Shown in pieces: positions 1-9,676 of a stretch of DNA of 64,000 bases. The stretch spans positions 34,010 through 98,009 of the forward strand of contig NKIK01000015.1 of NCBI GenBank assembly GCA_002256115.1, written 5' to 3'. Source of the stretch: Burkholderiales bacterium PBB3 (GTDB taxonomy: Bacteria > Pseudomonadota > Gammaproteobacteria > Burkholderiales > Burkholderiaceae_C). Below the pieces are notes generated by a model that searched no databases, was not told where the DNA came from, and saw nothing but the letters and a program-made list of their open reading frames with translations. The translations under genes and the position numbers were made by a program. The number at the start of each line of letters is the position of its first letter. The first letter of the stretch is position 1.

Positions 1-2
1 TG

Positions 3-200
3 CTCACCGAACCCGCACCGGCCGCCCATTTGTCAGCCTTTGGTGCGGACGGGCTGGAGTTCACGCTGGGCTATTGGGTGACTGACCCTGAAAATGGCCA
101 ACTCAATCTGCGCTCTGCCATCAACAAGGCCATTTTGGCGGCCTTGCGCGAGAACAACATCGAAATACCCTATCCCCAGCGGGTGGTACACAACCGCTAA
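3..200 (+). CDS. MscS-family mechanosensitive channel, C-terminal fragment
   Basis: The open frame runs in from the left edge and stops at 198-200, giving 65 residues. The end reads INKAILAALRENNIEIPYPQ followed by RVV. This matches the cytoplasmic C-terminal domain of small-conductance mechanosensitive channels, which typically end in an amphipathic helix and an 'IPxPQR' motif. Such channels open under membrane tension to release solutes in osmotic downshock. The start and membrane part lie outside the window, so the subtype cannot be told. Confidence 0.7.
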   Translation, partial: LTEPAPAAHLSAFGADGLEFTLGYWVTDPENGQLNLRSAINKAILAALRENNIEIPYPQRVVHNR

Positions 201-267
201 GCCCCCGAATTTGAAGTGCTGCCTCTATTTGTGTCACGCAAGTGCCTGGAGGCCGTGTCGGCCTCGC

Positions 268-306
268 TATAATTGCAAAAAAGCACGATCGTTCTATTTT
301 TTGCAA
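268..306 (+). promoter_or_regulatory. Candidate promoter and operator of the etf operon
   Basis: A perfect -10 hexamer TATAAT lies at 268-273. It runs directly into a 10-bp inverted repeat, TTGCAAAAAA (273-282) and TTTTTTGCAA (297-306), with the palindrome ACGATCGT at 285-292 inside. No good -35 box is visible 17 bases upstream. A dyad over the likely transcription start is the usual place for a repressor site, and TetR-type regulators bind such palindromes. The repressor is not in the window. Confidence 0.45.
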
Positions 307-421
307 TCGGATGGACTTCACGCCTTTGGTGGGGTGCCGGAAAGCCGAGCCGCATAGAATCCACAGATTGACGTGCACGTCAACTCGACAGACCCATTTC
401 TAACTATCTGGAGCAGCAGCC

Positions 422-1171
422 ATGAAAGTCCTCGTACCCGTCAAACGCGTGGTCGACTACAACGTCAAAGTCCGAGTCAAATCGGATGGCACCGGCGTCG
501 ATATTGCCAACGTCAAGATGAGCATGAACCCGTTTGACGAGATTGCGGTGGAAGAGGCCGTGCGCCTGAAGGAAAAGGGCGTGGTCACCGAGGTGATCGC
601 TGTGTCTTGCGGCGTGGCCCAGTGCCAAGAGACTTTGCGTACCGCCATGGCCATTGGTGCAGACCGCGCTATTCTGGTGGAAACCACCGAAGAACTGCAG
701 CCCCTGGCGGTTGCCAAACTGCTCAAAGCCCTGATGGACAAAGAGCAGCCCGGCCTGGTAATTTTGGGTAAGCAAGCGATTGATGACGATTGCAACCAGA
801 CCGGCCAGATGCTGGCGGCCCTGGCAGACCTGCCCCAAGCCACTTTTGCCTCCAAGGTCGAAATCGTCGACGGCAAGGCCCATGTCACGCGTGAAGTGGA
901 CGGCGGCCTGGAAACCCTGGCCGTGAGCATGCCCGCCATCATCACCACCGACCTGCGCCTGAACGAGCCCCGCTACGTCACCTTGCCCAACATCATGAAG
1001 GCCAAGAAAAAGCAGCTCGACATCTTTAAGCCCGAAGACCTCGGCGTGAACGTAGCCCCCCGCATCAAGACCCTGAGCGTGGCCGAGCCCGCCAAGCGCA
1101 GCGCCGGTATCAAGGTACCTGATGTCGCCACACTGGTGGACAAGCTGAAGAACGTTTCTAAAGTTATCTAA
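422..1171 (+). CDS. etfB: Electron transfer flavoprotein beta subunit
   Basis: The 249-residue product is the normal length for EtfB and starts [17 protein letters not shown], the family's typical N-terminus. EtfB binds AMP and, with EtfA, forms the soluble heterodimer that takes electrons from acyl-CoA dehydrogenases and passes them to ETF:ubiquinone oxidoreductase. The segment [17 protein letters not shown] is the conserved ETF-beta signature region. etfA follows 69 bases later on the same strand, and an acyl-CoA dehydrogenase comes after that. A palindromic site with a perfect -10 box lies about 120 bases upstream. Confidence 0.95.
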   Translation: MKVLVPVKRVVDYNVKVRVKSDGTGVDIANVKMSMNPFDEIAVEEAVRLKEKGVVTEVIAVSCGVAQCQETLRTAMAIGADRAILVETTEELQPLAVAKLLKALMDKEQPGLVILGKQAIDDDCNQTGQMLAALADLPQATFASKVEIVDGKAHVTREVDGGLETLAVSMPAIITTDLRLNEPRYVTLPNIMKAKKKQLDIFKPEDLGVNVAPRIKTLSVAEPAKRSAGIKVPDVATLVDKLKNVSKVI

Positions 1172-1240
1172 AGCTTTGCGGGACAGACCAAGATTTGCGT
1201 AGCAAATTTGCTCTGTCCTCAACTGATTAAAGGAAATTCC

Positions 1241-2173
1241 ATGACTGCTCTCGTAATCGCTGAACACGACAACAACTCTATCAAGGGCGCGACCCTGAAC
1301 ACCGTGACCGCTGCTGCCCAATGCGGTGGCGACGTGCACGTGCTGGTCGCCGGTAGCAATGCCGGTGCCGCTGCGGCCGCCGCTGCGCAAATCGCTGGTG
1401 TGTCCAAAGTTATCCACGCCGACGAAGCCGGCCTGGCCCATGGCCTGGCTGAGAACGTGACTGCACAAGTGCTGGCCATCGCAGGCAACTACAGCCACCT
1501 GGTGTTCCCCGCCACGGCGTCAGGCAAAAACATCGCCCCCCGCGTAGCGGCCAAGCTCGATGTGGGCCAAGTGTCCGACATCACCAAGGTCATCAGCCCC
1601 GATACCTTTGAGCGTCCCATCTACGCCGGTAACGCGATTGCCACCGTGCAAGCGACCGACGCCGTGAAGGTGTTGACTGTGCGTACGACCGGCTTTGACC
1701 CCGCAGCCGCCACGGGCGGTAGCGCGGCTATCGAAACCCTGGCCGCTGTCGCTGCCAACGCCAGTGTCACGTTTGTGGGCTCCGAGATCGCCAAGAACGA
1801 CCGCCCCGAGCTGACCGCTGCCAAGATCATCGTGTCCGGTGGACGCGCTCTGGGCTCCAGCGAGAAGTTCATGGAAGTGATGACACCGCTGGCCGACAAG
1901 TTGGGTGCCGCACTGGGTGCCTCGCGCGCCGCCGTGGACGCTGGCTATGCGCCCAACGACTGGCAAGTGGGTCAGACCGGCAAGATCGTTGCGCCCCAGC
2001 TGTACATCGCCGCTGGTATCAGCGGTGCCATCCAGCATTTGGCCGGTATGAAAGACTCCAAGGTCATCGTGGCGATCAACAAAGACCCTGAAGCACCGAT
2101 CTTCAGCGTGGCCGACTACGGCCTAGAAGCCGATCTGTTTGTGGCTGTGCCCGAACTGGTTGCTGCGCTCTGA
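1241..2173 (+). CDS. etfA: Electron transfer flavoprotein alpha subunit
   Basis: This 310-residue protein is the FAD-binding partner of EtfB. The C-terminal FAD domain is clear: [20 protein letters not shown], then [20 protein letters not shown] and a segment beginning [20 protein letters not shown]. The ATG at 1241 was chosen because the product then begins [11 protein letters not shown] as in homologues and AAAGGA sits at the right distance upstream. An in-frame start at 1208 would add 11 residues without a ribosome site. A rho-independent terminator follows the stop. Confidence 0.95.
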   Translation: MTALVIAEHDNNSIKGATLNTVTAAAQCGGDVHVLVAGSNAGAAAAAAAQIAGVSKVIHADEAGLAHGLAENVTAQVLAIAGNYSHLVFPATASGKNIAPRVAAKLDVGQVSDITKVISPDTFERPIYAGNAIATVQATDAVKVLTVRTTGFDPAAATGGSAAIETLAAVAANASVTFVGSEIAKNDRPELTAAKIIVSGGRALGSSEKFMEVMTPLADKLGAALGASRAAVDAGYAPNDWQVGQTGKIVAPQLYIAAGISGAIQHLAGMKDSKVIVAINKDPEAPIFSVADYGLEADLFVAVPELVAAL

Positions 2174-2189
2174 TGACTATGTGAAAAAG

Positions 2190-2216
2190 GGCATCGCTTG
2201 CGGTGCCTTTTTTTTT
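2190..2216 (+). terminator. Rho-independent terminator after etfA
   Basis: GGCATC (2190-2195) pairs with GGTGCC (2202-2207), including one G-T pair, and the stem can extend inward. Nine T residues follow. It lies 17 bases after the etfA stop and separates etfBA from the acyl-CoA dehydrogenase gene. Confidence 0.8.
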
Positions 2217-2267
2217 GGCCCAAAGGCCTGCGTAACCCGCTTGTAACAAGAATTTTTGGAGACTCCC

Positions 2268-4088
2268 ATGAGCTACGTCGCCCCCGTCAAGGACATGCTG
2301 TTCAACATCGAACACCTGGCCAATATCGAACAGATCGCCCAACTCCCTGGCTTTGAAGACGCAGGTCTGGACACGGCACAGGCAGTGCTGGAAGAGTCCG
2401 CCAAATTCAGTGAAGGCGTCCTGAGCCCGCTGAACTGGGAAGGTGACAAAAACCCATCGAGCTGGAAAGACGGCGTTGTCACAGCCACCCCGGGTTTCAA
2501 GGAAGCCTTCAAGCAGTTTGCCGACGGCGGCTGGCAAGGCCTGCAGCACCCCACCGACTTTGGTGGCCAGGGCTTACCCAAGACCATTGGCGCCGCGTGC
2601 GGCGAGATGGTGAACAGCGCCAACATGAGCTTTGCGCTGTGTCCGCTGCTGAGCGATGGCGCGATCGAAGCGCTGCTGACGGCGGGTTCGGATGAACTAA
2701 AAGCCACCTATCTGGAAAACCTGGTCAGCGGTAAATGGACCGGCACGATGAACCTGACTGAGCCACAAGCCGGTAGTGATCTGGCCGCGGTGCGCAGCCG
2801 CGCCGAGCCACAGCCTGACGGCAGCTACAAGGTATTTGGCACCAAGATTTTCATCACCTGGGGTGAACACGACATGGCTGAGAACATCGTCCATCTGGTG
2901 TTGGCCCGTGTCACCGGCGCGCCTGACGGCGTCAAGGGCATCAGCCTGTTTGTCGTGCCCAAATTCATGGTCAACAAAGATGGCAGCTTGGGCGCGCGCA
3001 ACGACGTGCACTGTGTCTCCATCGAACACAAGATGGGCATCAAGGCCAGCCCGACGGCCGTGCTGCAGTACGGTGACGGCACGGCGGCGGTATGTGCAAA
3101 CGGCGCCGGACCCGGCGCCGTGGGTTACCTGGTGGGCCAGGAAAACCGGGGCCTGGAGTACATGTTCATCATGATGAACGCGGCCCGCTACGGTGTGGGC
3201 GTGCAGGGCATTGCGATTGCCGAGCGTGCCTACCAAAAGGCCGTGCAGTTCTCCAAGGACCGCGTGCAAAGCCGCCCGGTGGATGGCTCGATGCCAGCCG
3301 CGGCACCCATCATCCACCACCCCGATGTGCGCCGCATGTTGATGACCATGCGCGCCTACACCGAGGGCTGCCGCGCCTTGGCCAGTGTGGGTGCCAGCGC
3401 CTACGACGCAGCCCACCACCACCCCGATGCCGACACACGCAAGCAGAACCAGGCCTTCTACGAATACATGGTGCCGTTGATCAAGGGTTACAGCACCGAG
3501 ATGAGCCTGGAGGTCACCAGCTTGGGCGTGCAGGTGCATGGTGGCATGGGCTTTATCGAAGAAACCGGTGCTGCCCAGTACTACCGCGATGCCAAGATTT
3601 TGACCATCTACGAAGGTACTACGGCCATACAGGCCAATGACTTGGTGGGCCGCAAGACCTCGCGTGATGGTGGCCAAACGGCCAAGGGCATTGCCGGGCA
3701 GGTTGAAAAGACTGAGGCCGAGTTGGCAGCCAGCGGCTCCGCCCACGCGCTGGCCGTGGCCAAGTGCCTGAAGGCGGCGCGCCTGGCTTTCATCGACGTG
3801 GTGGAGTTTGTCGCGGGCAATACCAAAGCGAACCCCAACGCTGTATTTGCCGGCAGCGTGCCCTACCTGATGCTGGCCGGGAACCTGATGGCGGGCTGGC
3901 AACTGGCGCGCGCGCTGTTGGTGGCCGAGAAGCAAGTGGCTGCCGGTAACGATGTGCCTTTCATGCAAGCCAAGATCACCACCGCACGCTTCTACGCCGA
4001 CCACCTGCTCAGCAAAGCCGGTGGCTTGCGCGACAGCATTGTGGAAGGTGCCGACAGCGTCACCGCGTTGGCGCTGGATGCGTTTTAA
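2268..4088 (+). CDS. Acyl-CoA dehydrogenase (long FadE-like type with C-terminal extension)
   Basis: The 606-residue flavoenzyme should catalyse alpha,beta-dehydrogenation of acyl-CoA and hand electrons to EtfAB encoded just upstream. MNLTEPQAGSDLAAVRSRA is the conserved FAD/substrate motif of the middle domain. QVHGGMGFIEETGAAQYYRD and ILTIYEGTTAIQANDL are the C-terminal signature, with the glutamate of YEGTT at the catalytic-base position used in this class. A C-terminal extension of about 130 residues after the signature matches the long acyl-CoA dehydrogenases common in betaproteobacteria. ATG 2268 follows TTTGGAGA and is preferred over 2256. Substrate chain length cannot be told. Confidence 0.93.
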   Translation: MSYVAPVKDMLFNIEHLANIEQIAQLPGFEDAGLDTAQAVLEESAKFSEGVLSPLNWEGDKNPSSWKDGVVTATPGFKEAFKQFADGGWQGLQHPTDFGGQGLPKTIGAACGEMVNSANMSFALCPLLSDGAIEALLTAGSDELKATYLENLVSGKWTGTMNLTEPQAGSDLAAVRSRAEPQPDGSYKVFGTKIFITWGEHDMAENIVHLVLARVTGAPDGVKGISLFVVPKFMVNKDGSLGARNDVHCVSIEHKMGIKASPTAVLQYGDGTAAVCANGAGPGAVGYLVGQENRGLEYMFIMMNAARYGVGVQGIAIAERAYQKAVQFSKDRVQSRPVDGSMPAAAPIIHHPDVRRMLMTMRAYTEGCRALASVGASAYDAAHHHPDADTRKQNQAFYEYMVPLIKGYSTEMSLEVTSLGVQVHGGMGFIEETGAAQYYRDAKILTIYEGTTAIQANDLVGRKTSRDGGQTAKGIAGQVEKTEAELAASGSAHALAVAKCLKAARLAFIDVVEFVAGNTKANPNAVFAGSVPYLMLAGNLMAGWQLARALLVAEKQVAAGNDVPFMQAKITTARFYADHLLSKAGGLRDSIVEGADSVTALALDAF

Positions 4089-4110
4089 ATGTCGGTGCAA
4101 AGAATAGTTG

Positions 4111-4162
4111 CTATTGATTTAGTAGCTGCTCCCGCACTATCCATGGCCTGAATGGCCGATTT
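4111..4162 (+). repeat. Dispersed repeat, copy 1
   Basis: Intergenic copy of a family of about 52 bp. The core GCTCCCGCACTATCCATG is followed by a GGCCGATTT end and preceded by a CTATTGATTT end. Other copies lie at 5174, 35521, 41998, 46395, 48551 and 55663. Confidence 0.85.
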
Positions 4163-4196
4163 AACCCATAAAAACACCTATTCGACAGGAGACACC

Positions 4197-5168
4197 ATGT
4201 CCAAATTGCCCGCCCCCCTGAATAGCCTGCCATTTCCGGTGATTGGCTCGCCGCTCTTCATCATCAGCAACCCCAAGCTGGTGATCGCCCAGTGCATCGC
4301 TGGCGTGGTGGGCTCCATGCCTGCACTCAACGCGCGCCCGGCCGAGCAACTGGAAGAGTGGCTGATTGAGATCACCGAGACGCTGGCGGCCTACAACAAA
4401 GCCAACCCCGACAAGCCTGCCGCGCCGTTTGCGATCAACCAAATCGTGCACAAGAGCAATGACCGGCTGGACCACGACATGGCCATGTGCGTGAAGTACA
4501 AGGTGCCCATCATCATCACCAGCCTGGGTGCGCGCGAAGACATCAACGCCGCGGCGCACAGCTATGGCGGCGTGGTGCTGCACGACATCATCAACAACAA
4601 GCACGCACGCAAGGCGATTGAGAAGGGCGCGGATGGCCTGATCGCCGTGGCAGCGGGTGCTGGTGGCCATGCGGGCGTGAAGAGCCCGTTTGCGCTGATT
4701 CAGGAAATCCGCCAATGGTTCGATGGCCCCATCGCCTTGAGCGGTGCCATCTCTACCGGCGCGGCCGTGCTGGCCGCCCAGGCCATGGGCGCGGACTTCG
4801 GCTACATCGGCTCGGCCTTCATTGCCACCGAAGAAGCACGGGCCACCCCCGAATACAAGCAGGCGATTGTGGACAACGACTCTGACGAAATCATCTACAG
4901 CAATCTGTTTACCGGCGTGCATGGCAACTACTTGGCCCCCAGCATCCGCGCTGCGGGCCTGGACCCAGCCAACCTGCCCGAGAGCGATCCGAGCAAGATG
5001 AACTTTGGCGGTGCATCGGCCAAGGCCTGGAAAGACATCTGGGGCTGCGGCCAGGGCATTGGCGCGGTCACCCAAGTGCAATCGACGGCAGCCTATGTGG
5101 CCCAACTCAAGCGCGAGTATGCGGCTGCCAAAGCCGAGTTGTTGGCGCACCAGTACCCAGGCGTTTGA
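4197..5168 (+). CDS. NAD(P)H-dependent flavin oxidoreductase / nitronate monooxygenase family
   Basis: This 323-residue TIM-barrel protein belongs to the 2-nitropropane dioxygenase-like FMN family. Evidence includes the glycine-rich phosphate-binding segment GADGLIAVAAGAGGHAG, then PIALSGAISTGAAVLAAQAM and GADFGYIGSAFIATEEA, all typical FMN-site motifs. Close relatives are often annotated YrpB or enoyl-[ACP] reductase II-like, and the true substrate is rarely known. It sits downstream of the acyl-CoA dehydrogenase with a dispersed repeat between, so cotranscription is possible but not shown. ATG 4197 has ACAGGAGACACC in front and is preferred over 4152. Confidence 0.88.
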   Translation: MSKLPAPLNSLPFPVIGSPLFIISNPKLVIAQCIAGVVGSMPALNARPAEQLEEWLIEITETLAAYNKANPDKPAAPFAINQIVHKSNDRLDHDMAMCVKYKVPIIITSLGAREDINAAAHSYGGVVLHDIINNKHARKAIEKGADGLIAVAAGAGGHAGVKSPFALIQEIRQWFDGPIALSGAISTGAAVLAAQAMGADFGYIGSAFIATEEARATPEYKQAIVDNDSDEIIYSNLFTGVHGNYLAPSIRAAGLDPANLPESDPSKMNFGGASAKAWKDIWGCGQGIGAVTQVQSTAAYVAQLKREYAAAKAELLAHQYPGV

Positions 5169-5173
5169 GTGCC

Positions 5174-5226
5174 CAATCGGCCGTATAGGCCGTGGATAGT
5201 GCGGGAGAAGCTCCTGAAATAATAGC
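5174..5226 (-). repeat. Dispersed repeat, copy 2
   Basis: Copy in reverse orientation just after the flavin oxidoreductase stop. It reads AATCGGCCGTATAGGCC, then GTGGATAGTGCGGGAGAAGC and a TAATAGC end. It differs from the consensus mainly by GAAGC for GCAGC. Confidence 0.8.
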
Positions 5227-5362
5227 AAATGTGTTGCGGGGGCAATAAGCCACGCATGAACCCGCTGCGCCGCTACACTCTGAAACGCGCTTCGCCCTAT
5301 CCAGTTCCCCAGTTACCCATAGCGACGCCAACTATGAGGAGAGACAGCGTGCGTGCACAAGA

Positions 5363-7738
5363 ATGTGGAGCACCGTGCCGGAAGTCAATCTCCGTGGCAG
5401 CCGCATGCAAGCCATGAAGGCGGTCCTTTGGCGATGGCTGCTGTGGTCGCTGCTGAGCTTGTGGACTGCAACCGGGCTGGCGCAAACCGGCGTGGTCGAA
5501 ATTGCCCAGCACGACCGCTATGTGCTGTCGCGGGCATTCACCTTTCTGGAAGACACCAGTGCCACGCAGACCCTGCAAGACATTCTGAAGCCGGACGTCC
5601 AAGCCGGTTTTAAGCCCGTGCCGCAGAGCGTGACATCCACCAACTTTGGCACCACCAACTCTGCGATCTGGTTGCGACTGGCACTACATACCGACGCGTC
5701 ATCGCCCCGGAACTGGATGGTCGAAGTGGCCTACCCGCCACTGGACCGGCTCGATCTGTACCTGTCGCATGCCGACGGGTCGTTTGAACACCACAGCGGC
5801 GGCGACTCCTTGCCCTTTCCCAGCCGGGTGGTCCCCCACCGCAGCCACGTCACTCCGATTGCATTGGAGCCGGGTAGCAAATCCATGCTGTATTTGCGAA
5901 TCGCCTCCCAAGGTGCCGTGTCAGCCCCCGTCACGCTGTGGCAACCCGCGGCACTGTGGCAACAAGACCAGGTCACGTATTCCATCTTTAGCCTGTACTT
6001 TGGACTTTTGATCGGTTTGTTGGTCTACAACCTCTTGCTGTTTTTGTCGATCCGCGATCCGGCTTACCTGATCTACGTGGTTTTTGTGGCGTGCATTGGC
6101 TTGTCGCAAGCGGCAAATTCCGGCCTCGGCGCCCAGTTTCTTTGGCCCGATGCGCTCTGGTGGAACAGCAATTCCATCAATGCAACCCACGCTGCCAGTG
6201 GCACTTTTGGTATTTTGTTTGTACGCAGCTTTCTGGCCAGTAAGACCCGGCTGCCTGTGCTGGACCGCTGGATACAGGGGCAGGCGGGCCTGTGGTGCGC
6301 CGCTTTTTTTGCTGCCCTGATGCTGCCGTACAAAACTGCAGGCCAAATCGTGACGGCGCTCGCGCTGAGCGGTGTTGTTACCGTGCTGTGGGCCGGCACG
6401 CTCAGTGTGCGCCGCAATCACCCGGGTGCCATCTACTTTCTGTTCGCCTGGGGTGCGTTTTTGTTTGGTGTGGTGATACAGACCATGCACAACAACGGCG
6501 TTCTGCCCTCCAACCGCTTCACGGTGGACGCTTTGTTGATTGGCTCCGCGCTGGAAATGGTTTTGTTGTCATTTGCCTTGGCTGATCGCATCAATGTGAT
6601 GCGCCGAGAGAAAGAGCTTGCGCAAGGCCAGGTTCTGGCCGAACAGGCGATGGTGCAGGGTTTGCAGCAATCCCAGGAGCACTACCGGGCACTCATCGAA
6701 CATGTGGGTGAAGGCATGGTCGTCGTGCAAAACGAACGCGTCGTGTTCGTGAATGCCAGGGCTAGCGAGATCCTGCAGTTACCCAAGGATGCGATTATTG
6801 AGCGTGGTTTTATTGACAGCATCAACGCCCAAGATCGGGTAGTGCTGGTGGACCGCGTGCGGCGGCAGGTGTTGGGCCAAGCCGTTCCAGAACTCTGCCG
6901 TGTGCGCTTGGAGCTGGCTGGGCAGGCCGTCAAATGGCTGGAGTTTGGCGGCAACGTGGTTCCTTGGGACGGTAGCCAGGGCCTGTTGATCTTCTTTTTG
7001 GACATTACCCAGCGCCACAATGCCGACCTGGAGATGCGGGCAGCCTTGGACCGCCAGCAGGAGCTCAACGAACTGCGTTCGCGTTTTGTCGCCATGACCA
7101 GCCACGAATTTCGTACCCCGCTGGCCACGATTTTGTCGTCACAAGAACTGCTCAAGCATTACAGCGACCGACTCCCCCCGGAAGAAAAGCAAGAGGTGCT
7201 TGCGGCCATTGAAATCAGTGTTCACCGCATGACCCGCATGCTGGATCGGGTGTTGCTGATGGGGAAGGCGGACGCGCACATGTTGGAATTCAGCCCCCAG
7301 GAGATCGACCTGCGCGAACTCTGTGAGACTTTGATCGCTGAGGCCGTCAACCAACAGCCGGACAGTCGCTGCGAGGTGAGGGCGGAGATTTCCGAAACCT
7401 TAGGCTCCGGCCTGTTTGATGAACGCCTGCTGCGCCATATTTTTGGCAATTTGTTGTCCAACGCCATTAAATATTCACCGCAGGGTGGTGTGGTGCGTCT
7501 GAAGGTTTTTGCCCAGGAAGCAAAGACGGTGTTTGAGGTGTCCGACCAGGGCATAGGTGTGCCAGCGGATGAGATAGACCACCTGTTTGCGTCGTTTCAC
7601 CGCGCCAGCAATGTCGGCAGCATCGCAGGCACCGGCCTGGGGCTAGCCATCGTCAAACAGTCGGTGGAGCTGCACGGTGGTGCCATTAGCGTGCGCAGTG
7701 CGCCGGGCAGTGGCACAACCTTTACCGTCAGGCTGTGA
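5363..7738 (+). CDS. Sensor histidine kinase with 7TMR-DISM and PAS domains
   Basis: The 791-residue membrane kinase has, in order: a signal peptide ending near TATGLAQ, a periplasmic 7TMR-DISMED2-like beta domain (about 45-190), a seven-helix 7TM-DISM region (about 200-410), a PAS domain (about 440-560), a HisKA domain with the phosphoacceptor histidine in [14 protein letters not shown], and a HATPase domain with the N box [10 protein letters not shown] and glycine boxes DQGIGVP and [11 protein letters not shown]. All catalytic motifs are intact. No response regulator is adjacent, so it is an orphan kinase. Starts at 5405 or 5414 would give a tidier signal peptide, and none has a strong ribosome site. 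It converges on the diguanylate cyclase gene. Confidence 0.88.
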   Translation: MWSTVPEVNLRGSRMQAMKAVLWRWLLWSLLSLWTATGLAQTGVVEIAQHDRYVLSRAFTFLEDTSATQTLQDILKPDVQAGFKPVPQSVTSTNFGTTNSAIWLRLALHTDASSPRNWMVEVAYPPLDRLDLYLSHADGSFEHHSGGDSLPFPSRVVPHRSHVTPIALEPGSKSMLYLRIASQGAVSAPVTLWQPAALWQQDQVTYSIFSLYFGLLIGLLVYNLLLFLSIRDPAYLIYVVFVACIGLSQAANSGLGAQFLWPDALWWNSNSINATHAASGTFGILFVRSFLASKTRLPVLDRWIQGQAGLWCAAFFAALMLPYKTAGQIVTALALSGVVTVLWAGTLSVRRNHPGAIYFLFAWGAFLFGVVIQTMHNNGVLPSNRFTVDALLIGSALEMVLLSFALADRINVMRREKELAQGQVLAEQAMVQGLQQSQEHYRALIEHVGEGMVVVQNERVVFVNARASEILQLPKDAIIERGFIDSINAQDRVVLVDRVRRQVLGQAVPELCRVRLELAGQAVKWLEFGGNVVPWDGSQGLLIFFLDITQRHNADLEMRAALDRQQELNELRSRFVAMTSHEFRTPLATILSSQELLKHYSDRLPPEEKQEVLAAIEISVHRMTRMLDRVLLMGKADAHMLEFSPQEIDLRELCETLIAEAVNQQPDSRCEVRAEISETLGSGLFDERLLRHIFGNLLSNAIKYSPQGGVVRLKVFAQEAKTVFEVSDQGIGVPADEIDHLFASFHRASNVGSIAGTGLGLAIVKQSVELHGGAISVRSAPGSGTTFTVRL

Positions 7739-7747
7739 CCACCTGGT

Positions 7748-8917
7748 TCAGCTTATTTCGGCCATCGCTACCTGGTTGCGGCCACCCGCTTTGGCGGCAT
7801 AGACTGCCATGTCGGCGCGGCGTAACAAATGGTCGTAAGACGTGTCGCTGCGGTCGTACACGCCGACACCGATCGATATCGTCAGCCGAACCGGTTGCCC
7901 TTCCAACTGCAGGGGCGCGGACTCTACGGCTTGCCGCAGCCGTTCGGCAGCGGTGTGGGCCTGCGCCGCATCGGTAACGGTGAACAAGGCGACGAACTCT
8001 TCGCCACCCTGACGCCCCACCATGTGCGGGCCGCGGCAGTGTTCAGCCAAGACGGCGGCCACATGTTTGAGTGCGATGTCGCCCGCATCGTGGCCGTAGC
8101 GGTCGTTGATGTGTTTGAAATGGTCAATATCAATCACCGCCAAGGCCAAACCTGCATGGGTTCCGGCGCGTTGGGCGTTGTTAAAGGCAGCCACGCCAGA
8201 GCCTGTGATCGTGCGGCGGTTGGGTAGACCTGTCAGGTAATCCGTGGCGGCGGCGTGTTGCCATTGGTGCCGCAGCCGCTCCGAACACATCACCAAGAAA
8301 GCGCTGGTGCCGACCACGGGAAGGGCTGCAACGACGATAGGCGTCAGAAGATTGAAGGTGCTGTTGGGGTCCAGCACAGAAATATGGCGGATCGGATTGA
8401 GCATTGAACTCATGCCCCGCAGCACCATGAATCCTCCGACTAACAAAAAGATGCCTGCCAGCACCCGGCGGCTGTGCAAATCATGCTCAGCTTTGGCTCT
8501 CGAAAGAGTCCAGGCCGACCAGAATAAGCACAGGCTCCAGGCTACCGAAGCGAAGTACACCCGGATGGCAAAGTGCGGATCCTGGGCTGAGAACCAGTAA
8601 ATGCCGACCGTGGCAATCAATGCTGGGCAAAAGATCCAAGGGGTGTCTGGTGAGCCCGAGAACCGACGTGCAGCACGCCAATACAGTGCAAGCCCCAATG
8701 ACAGACAACCGTTGGCGAGCGCCAGGTTCCAGTGCATGGGCAAAAAATCTTGCAGGGCTAGCAAGCTAGTGCCCCCGGCAAACAGCAGGGTGCCAATGCG
8801 CCAATCGGAGGCGCTGGGCTGTACATCGGGCGACAGGCTTTTGTGCATCAGCCCGAGTACGCCGCCATTGAGCAGCATCATGAAGGTCGCTAAGACCATG
8901 CCGGTGCGTGTGTCCAT
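7748..8917 (-). CDS. Membrane diguanylate cyclase (GGDEF)
   Basis: The 389-residue protein has about six N-terminal membrane helices, starting in the first 20 residues, and a C-terminal GGDEF domain. The active-site loop reads GRQGGEEF, an accepted catalytic variant. [18 protein letters not shown] is the expected nucleotide and metal-binding region, so it should make cyclic di-GMP from GTP. The product-inhibition site normally reads RxxD five residues before the loop. Here that position reads RGPH, so feedback inhibition may be lost. The gene lies 18 bases after the GST-like gene on the same strand. Confidence 0.9.
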   Translation of the reverse strand: MDTRTGMVLATFMMLLNGGVLGLMHKSLSPDVQPSASDWRIGTLLFAGGTSLLALQDFLPMHWNLALANGCLSLGLALYWRAARRFSGSPDTPWIFCPALIATVGIYWFSAQDPHFAIRVYFASVAWSLCLFWSAWTLSRAKAEHDLHSRRVLAGIFLLVGGFMVLRGMSSMLNPIRHISVLDPNSTFNLLTPIVVAALPVVGTSAFLVMCSERLRHQWQHAAATDYLTGLPNRRTITGSGVAAFNNAQRAGTHAGLALAVIDIDHFKHINDRYGHDAGDIALKHVAAVLAEHCRGPHMVGRQGGEEFVALFTVTDAAQAHTAAERLRQAVESAPLQLEGQPVRLTISIGVGVYDRSDTSYDHLLRRADMAVYAAKAGGRNQVAMAEIS

Positions 8918-8935
8918 CTTAGGCTTAACTCCGTG

Positions 8936-9676
8936 CTAAGGGGCGAAATGGGCTGCGTCTGCAGGCCAGTAGATCGCAGTGTGTTCGGGCGACCAGGGCT
9001 CAAATTTAGCCATAACCTGCGCAAACGCCGGGCTGGACTCGAACCCTTCTAACCAGCGCTGCAGCCAAGGCCAGGGCTGGCTAGCAAACCAGGCCCGGTC
9101 CGTATGCGCCCATTGGCGCACAAAGGGTGCAATGGCCGCATCTGCCAGGCCCCAGCGGTCCCCAGCCAGATTGCCCGAAGATGCCAAAGCCGCGTCGAGC
9201 GATGCTAGGAATACGCTGCCATGCGCACGGTCTGCCAGGCCATCGGGCAGGGCATAACGGTTGGGGTATTTGTAGCGGTCCAGGTGGGCTTTAAAAACGC
9301 CGTCGCAGGCGGCAATCCAGCCGCGCTGTAGGGCCTGCTGTTCGGGGCTTCGGAGCAACCAACCTAGGGGGTCACACTGGCCCAAAGCCCACAGCATGAT
9401 GTCCAGGCTTTGCTCCAGCACTTGGCCCTGCGGCAGTTGCAAAACAGGCACCGTGCCCTTGGGTGAAATCGCCAACATCTCGGCCGGTTTGCTGCGCAGG
9501 GCGACTTCTCGCAGCGCACACACCACGCCGCTGCTGAGCAGGGCCAGCCGCGCCCGCATGGCATACGGGCAGCGGCGAAAGCTGTACAAAATGGGCGCTG
9601 GGGCGGTTCGCAAGGGCTTAGTGGGATTATTGGGTTTCGGGTAGGGGTAGCTTGGCACCAATATGGGTCTGCGCAC
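8936..9676 (-). CDS. Glutathione S-transferase-like protein
   Basis: A thioredoxin-like N-terminal domain is visible: PILYSFRRCPYAMRARLALL, then SPKGTVPVLQLPQG and EQSLDIMLWAL. An all-helical C-terminal domain follows. CPYA holds the single cysteine typical of omega-like or glutaredoxin-2-like GSTs. The open frame begins with GTG at 9676, inside the 3' end of trhO. A TTG at 9613 would remove the overlap and start close to the domain, so the true start is uncertain (225 to 246 residues). The substrate is unknown. Confidence 0.8.
   Translation of the reverse strand: MRRPILVPSYPYPKPNNPTKPLRTAPAPILYSFRRCPYAMRARLALLSSGVVCALREVALRSKPAEMLAISPKGTVPVLQLPQGQVLEQSLDIMLWALGQCDPLGWLLRSPEQQALQRGWIAACDGVFKAHLDRYKYPNRYALPDGLADRAHGSVFLASLDAALASSGNLAGDRWGLADAAIAPFVRQWAHTDRAWFASQPWPWLQRWLEGFESSPAFAQVMAKFEPWSPEHTAIYWPADAAHFAP

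Noticed and set aside
404..1498. 364-codon open frame opposite etfB/etfA
   Set aside because: Antisense to two certain genes. Low-complexity His/Gly/Gln-rich translation is a by-product of high GC codon use.
2697..4100. 467-codon minus-strand frame opposite the acyl-CoA dehydrogenase
   Set aside because: Shadow frame. No domain recognised and no ribosome site.
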